A stretch of DNA of 60,874 nt, from contig MLAK01001304.1 of the NCBI GenBank assembly GCA_001839685.1, positions 12,501 through 73,374 on the forward strand, written 5' to 3'. Below, piece by piece: positions 30,413 through 39,029 of this stretch; positions within the stretch are counted from its first letter, which is position 1, and the number at the start of each line of letters is the position of its first letter. The stretch is from Tritrichomonas foetus. Taxonomy: Eukaryota; Parabasalia; Tritrichomonadida; Tritrichomonadidae. The translations under genes were made by a program, and so were the position numbers. Under the pieces are notes generated by a model. It saw only the letters and a program-made list of their open reading frames with translations. It had not been told where the DNA came from and did not search any database.

Positions 30413-30842
30413 CAATACTCGAATTTTGAATAATAACTTTTCAGTGAAATCATGACTATATCTTGGTGTCAAAACATGATAAGTCTTATTTTACTAATTA
30501 ACTCTTTTTTTCTATATCAGATGATATAGTTACACGCTTTTGATGTAATAAAGCAGGATATCCATAATTACTCATATCTTGAATGTAAAGATATCTTGAT
30601 GGAAAGTATGAGTTCATGATGGACAGAGATTGTACATTTCAATGTAATATTTGCAAATGTAAATAAGTTGCTTATTTGTTATCCGAATTTTAGAAATAAG
30701 ACATTCATAGCTAACTCTTTCCAAAATTAGACAGAATAATCATATCTAATCATAATTGGAATAAATGAAAATGAATAGCATAAAAAGAAAAGGAAAAAAG
30801 TGAATGTTCATAATTTTTTTAATTAAGCGGAATTTTATATGC
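30413..30842. other. Gap upstream of TAF1-like gene
   Basis: About 430 AT-rich bases between same-strand genes. The minus strand reads ttattattcaaaattcgag just before the TAF1-like ATG. A frame at 30746-31084 is a shadow of the formin C-terminus. Nothing else is seen. Confidence 0.5.
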
Positions 30843-33800
30843 TTATAAAACGCTCTTCCTGACCTTTGCAAATGCCTTTTGGAATTCTGACATTTCTTGT
30901 TGTGATTCACTGATGTTTCTTTCGACCCTGCTTGATTGACTGAGTGCACCAACCATCTTTGTGAGAATACCTCTTTGTTTCTCATCATCTTGCAGCATTG
31001 GTGGAGGAGTAGGGGGTACAGAAGTGTGGCGTTGGTAAGTTCTTGTTGGTGTTGAAACTGCTGATGAAGCAGATTCGAGTCCATTTGTTCTGTTTTCTTT
31101 GAGTGCGCGTGACAAGTCGGATGTGAAGTCGAGAATCAAAGGAATAAGTGAACCTGGACGGAGTAACTCTTCACGAATACCAAAGACTCTCAAAATTCTG
31201 TAATATTCACGTTGAACAGCATTAACCTTTTGAAGTGCATCATAAACACGTCTTGATGATGCTCTTACAAATGGATCACGTGGTCTTGCTGCAAGCATAA
31301 TTTGTGCATTCTTAAGTTTCTCATTAATATCGAGAATAGTGTAGCGTGAAGCTGGTTGGAGTTTATTAAGTTCAGCTTGAAGTTCAGTGAGATCAAAGCC
31401 ATTCCTGATGAGTGTATGGGCGATGTAATTCAAGAGTGAAACACCTTTGATGTTACTCTTGATGAACTTCAAGTCCTTCAAATTGCTCAATGAGAAGCCA
31501 GAAGCTCCACCATAACCTGTTCCACCATTAAGGTGATTTCCAAGAGCGAGAACAGCAGCTAAAAGAATTGGAAGTTTGGTTGATTCTTTGAGTTGTGTAA
31601 GTGCAAGAGAGATTTTGTCCAAATTTTGCATTAAAATAGTGAAATCATGATCGAATCTATGAAGTTCGATTGACTGTTCAACTTTAAGACGCCATTCTGG
31701 AATTCTGTATAGTAAAATTCCGAGTCTTTCAGCATCATCAAGTGTTTTAACATCACCATTGAATGCAGCAAGTGATTCCATTTCTTTAGGTGAAAGCGGA
31801 AGGTGGAAAACGAGAGTTAAGATTTCTTCGCTGAGTTTGAATGATTGGGAATTCAATTCTCTTGAAATGGCTTCTGGTGTCATCTTTGTTTTAGTGAGAA
31901 TATGACGAAGGCGCTTTTGTGTACGTTCACTGAGAAGTTTTCCTTCTGGATTTTCGTGAACAGCAAAGTATTTCTGAACTTCTTCAGCATTAACTTCTGG
32001 AAGATGTTCACAAACTGATGTCCATTCCTTGGATGCCAAGCATTGACGATCAGAAAGTTTGATCCATGGGAAGTTGTATGTTGGTCCTGATGCTGGTGGG
32101 GTATTTGGTTGGATTCTGGATTGGTCAATTGGTGCATTTTCATCGTCTTCTGCATTTTGTTCATCATCGTTGAAGATATCATACATTTTACCAGATGAGA
32201 GACCATTAATGATCTTGATTTGAATGTCCCTGATTTGGTTATATTCTGCAGTAAGTGCAACACGATCTTCACGAACTTTCTGAATTGCATCTTCTGCATT
32301 TCTTTCGTTATTTGAACGTTCTTCTGCAAGTAAACGAAGTTGTGCTTCAAGTGTATTCAAAATTAAGCTCACGTTTGGATCAGATGCATTTCCATCTGCC
32401 TTGATTTTGGCAACTTGTCCAAGAAGTGCATTAAGATCAACTTTGCTTGGTGATAAAACTTGATTAACTTCAAGTGGTTTCAATTCGATCTTCTTAAGAT
32501 CTGGAATGTAAGCAGCAAGTTCAGAAATGATTGATTGAGAAGCACGAAGTTTTTCATTTTCAGCTTTGACATTTTCAAGTTCTTCACGCATTTTTTCAAC
32601 TTCTGTTTTAACTTCTGAACGAATTTGAGCTTCAATCTCACGTTTGTAGTTGGCAATTTCATCTTGTTCAGCTTGGGTTCGTCCAATTTGTGCAGCAGCA
32701 GCTCTTTGTTCAGCTTCAAAGAGTTCTTCTTTAGTTTGATTCAATTCTTGTTGAAGGGAAGCGAGTTGTTCACGAAGTTGACTAATTTCTTTTTGTTTTT
32801 CACCTTCAGTGAAGTCTTTAGCCATTAAAGCGAAATCGCCATCAGCAACAAATTTATATTCTTTGTTCAAGTATTGATAAGCAGTATTATTTTTAACGAC
32901 TGAGCTTTCTGGAAGTTCAGGAGCTTCAATTTCAGTTTGTGGAGTTGCATAATCAAATGATTTGAATGCAGCTTCTTCAAATGACAAGCTTGGATCAGAA
33001 AGTTGTTTTCTGTAGAAGAGGAGGAAATGATACAAGAAGGCATACAAACGATCGGCAACTTGTGGTTGATTTCTGGCAATTGAGATAAGGTTGGTGACAA
33101 TTGCACCGATTGAACTTCTATTCAATTCATTTACCATATCTTCAACATTTGCACATTTGAAGACTTCGCCGTTGAATAGTTGGGAAATTTCTTCGATATC
33201 GGTTTTAATGGATTCCAAGAAGACCGGCAATGCTGGACCAAATTGTGAAGATATTTCTGGTGCTAAATTGCTTAATTTATTGATGAGATCTGATCTGAGA
33301 TAATGGAAAACAATCTCCATTTTATCATCAAAATTCTGTGATAATGTTGTGTAGAGACCATTGATGAATGCAAGGAAGACTTCAGATCTTGCACATGCTT
33401 CTGGGTTGACTTGAATCATGTCTGAGAAAATCCTGAAAACATGTTTTTGTTGATTCAAATCAGACAAGTGCTTGAAAGAGTTCACAAGCAATTTTGGACC
33501 AGAATCCATGAAGACATAAGGGACAAGCAAGTAAAGGAGTGTTTCAAATTGCCTGAAATCGAAGCGGTTAATTGAAGTTGTGATAATTTCGATACCAGGA
33601 ACGAAATAAAGCATATGCTGTGAACCATGGCGACAATCGACACATGATTTCAATGCTTTCACAATTTCATTAATTTGTTCACCATTCTTGTATGGGAACG
33701 AGTGGTGGAAATACTGTGAAAATGCTGTGAGTCTTGCAAGTTCACGAAGAAGTAAAATATGACCGCCTGATGTGCAGAATCGGTCAATCCACGAAAGACG

Positions 33801-34142
33801 AGCAGTACGAATTGAAAGGTTTATGGATGTGACTAAATGTGGGTCATATGCTTTTGAAAATTGTTCAATAAGCCATTCTGGTGATGGAACTCGTTTTTCG
33901 TAATTTTCTTGGTGTTGAATGAAATCAAGCTTTTGTTGTGTTGACCAATTCGTAAATGTTGTCAACATTTTACCGTGGTAGTCAAGTTCAGTGAGTAATT
34001 GGTCGAATGTTTGATCAACATCTTCTGGCGTTGGATTCTCCTTGAGTTTGTTCTTAGCGATAAACGGAATCATATTTGGGAAGATATCTGGCGTTTCATC
34101 AGCTGAAGCTGGGCCATTGGATTGCTTTGATGAGCGTCTCAT
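30843..34142 (-). CDS. Diaphanous-type formin (GBD/FH3-coiled coil-FH2) without FH1
   Basis: 1099 residues. N-terminal helical region of the GBD/FH3 type (about 60-400), with LVTSINLSIRTARLSWIDRF and GPKLLVNSF. A long Gln/Glu-rich coiled coil runs at about 440-560 (QLREQLASLQQELNQTKEELF). The FH2 domain spans about 690-1020, with FPWIKLSDRQ, LSEEILTLVFHLPLSPKEM, LPILLAAVLALGNHLNGG, GYGGASGFSLSNL and RIL..REELLRPG motifs. FH2 nucleates and processively elongates actin. No polyproline FH1 precedes FH2; the linker has only NTPPASGP, so profilin-actin delivery may be weak or indirect. A short PPTPPPM lies after FH2, with a basic tail. TCATTTTTTCA lies 11 bases upstream of the ATG. TAAA lies six bases past the stop. 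Confidence 0.9.
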   Translation of the reverse strand: MRRSSKQSNGPASADETPDIFPNMIPFIAKNKLKENPTPEDVDQTFDQLLTELDYHGKMLTTFTNWSTQQKLDFIQHQENYEKRVPSPEWLIEQFSKAYDPHLVTSINLSIRTARLSWIDRFCTSGGHILLLRELARLTAFSQYFHHSFPYKNGEQINEIVKALKSCVDCRHGSQHMLYFVPGIEIITTSINRFDFRQFETLLYLLVPYVFMDSGPKLLVNSFKHLSDLNQQKHVFRIFSDMIQVNPEACARSEVFLAFINGLYTTLSQNFDDKMEIVFHYLRSDLINKLSNLAPEISSQFGPALPVFLESIKTDIEEISQLFNGEVFKCANVEDMVNELNRSSIGAIVTNLISIARNQPQVADRLYAFLYHFLLFYRKQLSDPSLSFEEAAFKSFDYATPQTEIEAPELPESSVVKNNTAYQYLNKEYKFVADGDFALMAKDFTEGEKQKEISQLREQLASLQQELNQTKEELFEAEQRAAAAQIGRTQAEQDEIANYKREIEAQIRSEVKTEVEKMREELENVKAENEKLRASQSIISELAAYIPDLKKIELKPLEVNQVLSPSKVDLNALLGQVAKIKADGNASDPNVSLILNTLEAQLRLLAEERSNNERNAEDAIQKVREDRVALTAEYNQIRDIQIKIINGLSSGKMYDIFNDDEQNAEDDENAPIDQSRIQPNTPPASGPTYNFPWIKLSDRQCLASKEWTSVCEHLPEVNAEEVQKYFAVHENPEGKLLSERTQKRLRHILTKTKMTPEAISRELNSQSFKLSEEILTLVFHLPLSPKEMESLAAFNGDVKTLDDAERLGILLYRIPEWRLKVEQSIELHRFDHDFTILMQNLDKISLALTQLKESTKLPILLAAVLALGNHLNGGTGYGGASGFSLSNLKDLKFIKSNIKGVSLLNYIAHTLIRNGFDLTELQAELNKLQPASRYTILDINEKLKNAQIMLAARPRDPFVRASSRRVYDALQKVNAVQREYYRILRVFGIREELLRPGSLIPLILDFTSDLSRALKENRTNGLESASSAVSTPTRTYQRHTSVPPTPPPMLQDDEKQRGILTKMVGALSQSSRVERNISESQQEMSEFQKAFAKVRKSVL

Positions 34143-34633
34143 TTTTACCTTTTGAAAAAATGAATAGAAAAATAAAAAAGGTGATGTAAAAGAGTGAAAG
34201 TTTTGATTCCTTTCTATGAAGTGATGACGTTAAGTACCGTTTTCTATAGTTTATATAGTATGTATTTATTTTCTGAAAACATTTCACTGAAAACCTTCAA
34301 TAGTTTATGGTATTTTCATAGTTTAACCGCTAGAAATATTTCTGAAAAATTGAAAATTGAAATAATTTATTGTTGAACAGAAAAAGAAATAGTTACCAAT
34401 ATTCCGGGAAAAATCTTGAGTTTTTGATCACTGCTACTTGACGAAAGATTTGTATTAAGATCAAGTGAGAGAAATATGCTTTTTTTTCTATAACCAACTG
34501 TTAATCAAAATGCATACATTCTGAATTCACTCGAAAAATCTTAATTCACTGGGAAAATACGAAACAATCAAAATTAAAAATATGAGACATTTAAAAAGGT
34601 ATGATGCTTTATTGTGATTAACATAATTAAAAA
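34143..34633. other. Gap between formin and histone-fold gene
   Basis: About 490 AT-rich bases. The formin promoter end is near 34153. A 60-codon plus-strand frame and a minus-strand one overlapping the formin start are treated as chance. No RNA gene is seen. Confidence 0.5.
34153..34163 (-). promoter_or_regulatory. Initiator-like TCATTTTTTCA of the formin gene
   Basis: Minus-strand TCATTTTTTCA lies 11-21 bases before the formin ATG at 34142, a good match to the trichomonad initiator pattern (TCA, pyrimidine, A/T run). Confidence 0.4.
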
Positions 34634-35875
34634 TTAACAATTTTGGAGTGCCACAGTGTCGAACCCACATAGCTCAAGTGCTCTCATAAGGACATCTGAA
34701 TCGTCTACATTAACACCTCTCGCGATTCTTCCTGCATGCTGTGCAATCGTTTTTAGCTCATTTGTGAGAACATCTGACAAAATTTCAACGCAAGGCTCTG
34801 ACGATACTTCAAAACCGTTTTTGATGAGCCTTCTTGCAATAAATCGTCTCAAAACTGACTTACAATATGGAATATGGGATTGTACTGGTAATTCTGTCTT
34901 ACAGTTTGAAAACGGCATTGTTGCGACTTCTCCGTTTGGTGTTGAGAACAATAATTCTGTCAGTGAGTTTGGCTCGAATGGATTCTCGCTGATTTGACCC
35001 ATTCTTGCTTGGAATATTTGTGGTGTTAATGAAAATGCGGAGCGCTGTTGAAGTGGAAGTGACATTTGGTTTACGAGAGCTTCTGTTCGTGTACGAGTCC
35101 ATTCATCAATTGGCGGAAGTGTTGGAGGAAGAGTTTCTTCACGGATAATTTCTGATGCATTGATGAGGAGACTATTAAGTTGTTCACAAAAATCAGGTGG
35201 AATTGAAAATTCTTGAACTTCATAGTTCAGAAATCCGCCTAGCTCATTTTTGAGTTGCTCAGATGAACTAAACATTATATTTTTAAGTTTGTTTTCAATT
35301 TGTCTCTTTTTATAAATAAATTTTGGATCAACGTCATACAAAAGTTTATAAACTTGACTATAGGCAATTCTTAGTTCATGTATTTCTAGAAATAGCCAGG
35401 GGAGACCGTTTGAAATATATGAGTTGCAAACATCACACATTTGGTTTATGTCGAAATTCATTTCTTGCCAAGAAATTCGCTGGCTATCGGAATCCGCCTC
35501 CCAGCCGCTTTCGGGGTCAAGTAAAGTACGTAGTTGGTTTGGATGAATTCGAGAAATTGCCCGACTGTTTATTGTTGTAGGAGGTTTTCCTTGCATTACG
35601 CAATTCGCTGCCCAAAAATTCTGGATTGAAGGAGAAACGAAATCGTTTGGAAAATCTTTGCTGGTTGTCGGAATTTCAATTTCTTTGGCGTGGCATTTCA
35701 TTGCATAATGCCTTGGGATTGAATCGACGAGTGCCCAAAAATGATCGGTATTAAGTGCGGAAACGATTAAATCAAACGAATCTTTGAATGGTAATATTGA
35801 CGATAAGTACTCAATGACTTCTTCTTTGACATCAAGTCTTTGAGCTATCAGAGAAAAATCATTTTCGCCATCCAT
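34634..35875 (-). CDS. Protein with C-terminal BTP-type histone fold (TAF8/TAF3/SPT7-like)
   Basis: 413 residues. The N-terminal 330 residues are unrecognised, helical and acidic, with no TM or signal. Residues about 340-411 (LRRFIARRLIKNGFEVSSE...VEILSDVLTNELKTIAQHAGRIA...DDSDVLMRALELCGFD) match the bromodomain-associated (BTP) histone fold of TAF3, TAF8 and SPT7: an opening helix ending GFE, a long central helix with a T/SEVLT-like turn and (A/G)R near its end, and a loop D(I/V) before the last helix. Such domains pair with TAF10-type partners in TFIID or SAGA. The C-terminal position resembles SPT7-type layouts, but the family member is not settled. The start at 35875 is clear. Confidence 0.7.
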   Translation of the reverse strand: MDGENDFSLIAQRLDVKEEVIEYLSSILPFKDSFDLIVSALNTDHFWALVDSIPRHYAMKCHAKEIEIPTTSKDFPNDFVSPSIQNFWAANCVMQGKPPTTINSRAISRIHPNQLRTLLDPESGWEADSDSQRISWQEMNFDINQMCDVCNSYISNGLPWLFLEIHELRIAYSQVYKLLYDVDPKFIYKKRQIENKLKNIMFSSSEQLKNELGGFLNYEVQEFSIPPDFCEQLNSLLINASEIIREETLPPTLPPIDEWTRTRTEALVNQMSLPLQQRSAFSLTPQIFQARMGQISENPFEPNSLTELLFSTPNGEVATMPFSNCKTELPVQSHIPYCKSVLRRFIARRLIKNGFEVSSEPCVEILSDVLTNELKTIAQHAGRIARGVNVDDSDVLMRALELCGFDTVALQNC

Positions 35876-36062
35876 CTGATATTCTATCGTACGGCCAAGT
35901 AAATAATCAAATTTAAAAATGTTTTTTTTTTTTTTTTGGTTTAGCCAAATATTTTATAATACTGGTGAAATTATCTATCGTATGTTATTTCACTAGATAA
36001 ATGGCTTCCTTTCTGATGATATGTCCTAATATCAATTGAATTTTTTATTTCTAAACGTGCTT

Positions 36063-36069
36063 TCACTCA
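36063..36069 (+). promoter_or_regulatory. Possible initiator of the Kar5-like gene
   Basis: TCACTCA lies 12-18 bases upstream of the ATG at 36081. The T run at 35922-35937 (16 T) also lies in this divergent 205-base region shared with the histone-fold gene. Confidence 0.35.
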
Positions 36070-36080
36070 GGAATTGATTT

Positions 36081-37103
36081 ATGCTATTTTTCCTCATCTT
36101 TCGTTTTATATCGAGTAATGCAAATGAATCTACATTCAATGCTTCTTCTTCATTCGGAATTATGGAAGCTTTGCGATTTGGCAACAAGTTTACTGATATT
36201 GTAGATACTTCAATTTTTGTGCAATTTCCCGAATTTGAAAGTGACAAATTCTTAAAGATATTGAATCATATTTCAGTCCCCAAAAGATCCTGCTATAATG
36301 AAATTTTATACCATCTTCAATTTGATTGTGAAGAAGCAAATGATGAACAACAGAAAACTCTTGCTCTACATTTTACTCAATGCTACTACAATGTAACAGG
36401 CAAGCTAGATCAATTTCCTTCAGGACCTATTGATAACTTAAAAACTTCTCAAATGAGTACTGCAGTCTATTCTGTGTACACATCAATGAAAGCACATTGG
36501 AAGAACTTATGTTTATTCTCTAAACAAAATGTTTTCACAGAAGAAACTTCACAATCTTTGGTCGATTTATATTCAACTATTGTTGAATCAATGCATTCTA
36601 TCATTTCTTTACAAAAAGAATTAAATGCAACTTCTATATTACTTAATGATTCATTAATGAATATAACTACACAATTAAATAAAACTATTGATAATGTTAA
36701 TAAGATTCAAGTTTTATTTGAATCATTTACAGGCTACTTTGATATTGTGAAAACATTTATTGATTATTCTGTTGACACTTTGCATCAAATTCAATTTTAC
36801 GCAATTGTAATAATAATCGCTTTCTTTTTTGCCCTTTATCTACCGAAGATGCTTGTGCCAGTTACTCTATTAACAATTTTATTTAGCTCAATAGATAATT
36901 TTCTTGGTAAACGGGTACTCATGTGGAATGATTCAATTTACCGAACATTAACCAAAATTGTTTATTCGATGTTATGTTTTTCTTATCCAACAATTCAAAT
37001 CATTTATTTCTTAATTGGATTGACTAAACGTATCATCAATCTGTTTAAGAATGATTCAAAAATAATACACGAATCTAAAGAAAACTCACGTAAAATTGAA
37101 TAA
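36081..37103 (+). CDS. Kar5/GEX1/Brambleberry-like nuclear-fusion protein candidate
   Basis: 340 residues. A hydrophobic start (MLFFLIFRFISSNA) looks like a signal peptide. A Cys-rich domain has C71, C83, C101 and C144: SCYNEILYHLQFDC, then LALHFTQCYYNVTGK, then YSVYTSMKAHWKNLCLF. This follows the order and flavour of the Kar5/GEX1/Brb cysteine domain (paired Cys, an LAL..T.C stretch, then a YT/C helix). A helical, coiled-coil-like part (145-235) with N-glycosylation sites (NAT, NDS, NIT, NKT) follows. Hydrophobic helices lie at about 239-255, 257-271 and 292-316, and a basic tail ends the protein. Known members sit in the nuclear envelope/ER and are needed for nuclear fusion after gamete fusion. 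Identification is by motif and layout; a generic ER protein is the alternative. Confidence 0.6.
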   Translation: MLFFLIFRFISSNANESTFNASSSFGIMEALRFGNKFTDIVDTSIFVQFPEFESDKFLKILNHISVPKRSCYNEILYHLQFDCEEANDEQQKTLALHFTQCYYNVTGKLDQFPSGPIDNLKTSQMSTAVYSVYTSMKAHWKNLCLFSKQNVFTEETSQSLVDLYSTIVESMHSIISLQKELNATSILLNDSLMNITTQLNKTIDNVNKIQVLFESFTGYFDIVKTFIDYSVDTLHQIQFYAIVIIIAFFFALYLPKMLVPVTLLTILFSSIDNFLGKRVLMWNDSIYRTLTKIVYSMLCFSYPTIQIIYFLIGLTKRIINLFKNDSKIIHESKENSRKIE

Positions 37104-37286
37104 GAATTATTTACTAAGAAAGTAGGAAAAACTGTTAATTTTGTTTATAAATAAATTTTAAAATTTATGAAAATCATCAATTGTTGTTTCTTTTTCTTTT
37201 TCATCACAAAATAATAAGAAAATATGGAATTAAAAGAAAAAGAGTCAAGTGTGTGAGTTTTTCAATTATATTTTTATTTACAACTT

Positions 37287-37889
37287 TTAGTTAAATGTTT
37301 GCATAAAAGAAGCAAATTGCATAAAATCTATTTCAACCAATTTTTGCCCATAGAATGCTAAAATGGAATCAATTAATTCTTTGGGCTTGAAGACAAGATC
37401 AAGTTCATCAACAATGTGACAAAATGATGACAATCTGATTTTAGAAGGATCAGCACCTGTTGGATTTCTATTAGAAACAAACACCCATTGAGATGAAAGT
37501 GATCCATCTGTTCTTGAGCGTATAGAGTTTGCAAATCTGGTTAGAATTTCTATTTGATAATTGGAAAGTGTTGATGGAATTGGCAAAACTGGAAATGTTG
37601 AACAAAATTCATCTTCATAAAAAATTTTCCAATTTTTCTTTGAAATCCAGTTTTCTCGAATTCCATAAGGTGACAGAATATTTGGAAGCATTTTAACTGG
37701 AATTCCGACTGCTTTACAAAAAGGGATTAAATCTTGTTGTGTTAAATTCGTGTTAAATCGACCTTTCAAACGATCATAGATATTATCTGTTGTATAATCA
37801 GGAAGAGTATCAGCTATAACTTGGCGGAGCTTTTTACGCAAATCAACAAGCTGATTCGAAAACATCGAAAATTTTCTCTTAACGTACAT
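37287..37889 (-). CDS. Small lineage-specific protein, EF-hand-like C-terminus
   Basis: 200 residues. A basic N-terminus (MYVKRKFSMFSNQLVDLRKKLRQ) leads into helical segments with EF-hand-like spacing. The last 30 residues (LIDSILAFYGQKLVEIDFMQFASFMQTF) look like a degenerate EF hand lacking Ca ligands. The first ATG is at 37889; an alternative at 37865 removes eight residues. It is divergent from the next gene, with 74 bases between ATGs. TAAA overlaps the stop. No family is recognised. Confidence 0.65.
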   Translation of the reverse strand: MYVKRKFSMFSNQLVDLRKKLRQVIADTLPDYTTDNIYDRLKGRFNTNLTQQDLIPFCKAVGIPVKMLPNILSPYGIRENWISKKNWKIFYEDEFCSTFPVLPIPSTLSNYQIEILTRFANSIRSRTDGSLSSQWVFVSNRNPTGADPSKIRLSSFCHIVDELDLVFKPKELIDSILAFYGQKLVEIDFMQFASFMQTFN

Positions 37890-37963
37890 GATTCAAAAAA
37901 TCTTTCTATTTGCCGATTATCAGAGACTCTACTTTTTCAATATATAAATGGCATGATATTTTG

Positions 37964-38587
37964 ATGAATGGAATCGCGAAAGATATTTTGTTCACTCTTT
38001 ATGCATCATTAGTGGTTCGAATTCAGAGCGACAACGATCCAACTTTTATTAATCAATCAGAAGAAGAAATGCATGAACTCATAAACGAAAATAACCCAGA
38101 GGGGAAAAAAAAAGATATTTTTTTAGATAATTTCAAGAAAAAACATTCCGCTTTTTTTTTAAAGCTTCTGTGTATTACTTGTGTCGATGATTTAGAAGAG
38201 ACATTCAATTCTTTCCGCAAACTTATTGATATTATTGCCAAATCATTTGATGATCCAAATGTATTGGATGAGCTTGATGAATTCCAAAATTATCAAGCCC
38301 ATATAGGAAATATGAATTATGCTGTTGATCAATTGAATCAGGAAACAAAAATAAGCAAAGATAAAAAATTAACCGAATTAAAATCACTCATTGAACTGAA
38401 TAAATCCCTTGATACTGAAGTAAGTTTTTGCAAAGAGAAGGAATTAAAAATTAAGTCTTTTGATGAAGTCAAATTTTATCAAAATAATAATGTAGAAAAA
38501 ATTGAGAGAAATGGATATTATGCAATTCATGATTTAATGTATCTGATTGACTCATTAAATAGAAAAATTGCAACTAACAAGTCGTAA
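37964..38587 (+). CDS. Small helical protein, unknown function
   Basis: 207 residues from the ATG at 37964; the frame is open upstream only through a TTG. A short out-of-frame ATG-GCA-TGA at 37948 precedes it. Mostly helical with an acidic, Lys-rich middle (KKKDIFLDNFKKKH) and a charged coiled-coil-like segment (about 115-160). It has a Cys-Ile-Thr-Cys pair near residue 72 but no zinc pattern. There is no TM or signal. Function unknown. Confidence 0.6.
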   Translation: MNGIAKDILFTLYASLVVRIQSDNDPTFINQSEEEMHELINENNPEGKKKDIFLDNFKKKHSAFFLKLLCITCVDDLEETFNSFRKLIDIIAKSFDDPNVLDELDEFQNYQAHIGNMNYAVDQLNQETKISKDKKLTELKSLIELNKSLDTEVSFCKEKELKIKSFDEVKFYQNNNVEKIERNGYYAIHDLMYLIDSLNRKIATNKS

Positions 38588-39029
38588 CACCATTACTTTT
38601 GTGATTTGCTGTCATATTAATTCTCCATATTTTTGGAATAGAAATCCAAAAAAACTTCAACAGTTCCTTTTTTAAGCTTTTTGGATTTTGCATCTTCTTT
38701 TTTATAGTTCAACTTCTTTTTTTCTTTTCTTTTCTTTTTTTTTTTTTAGAAGATTATTTCCAGACTAACAAAGAGAAAATGAAGAACGAAAAACATTTAC
38801 TTTAGGTTATCATGAAGAAATAAAAATTATTTATTGCTTTTGATTATTATTATCTATTTATATGAATTCTATTTCTCTATTAACAAATATACTCGAATTT
38901 ATATATTTATGAGATTTGATTCCAATTTTTTCTAGTTCATTGATTTTGTGGGACCACAATTATTTTAAATATATATAAATATATATAAGATTCAGATAAG
39001 AAAAGTAAGTTATATACATATACAATTTA
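38588..39029. other. Convergent gap, pyrimidine- and T-rich
   Basis: About 440 bases with ttttcttttcttttctttttttttttttag near 38720-38750 and AT repeats (atatataaatatatataag) near 38970-38990. No gene is seen. Confidence 0.5.
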
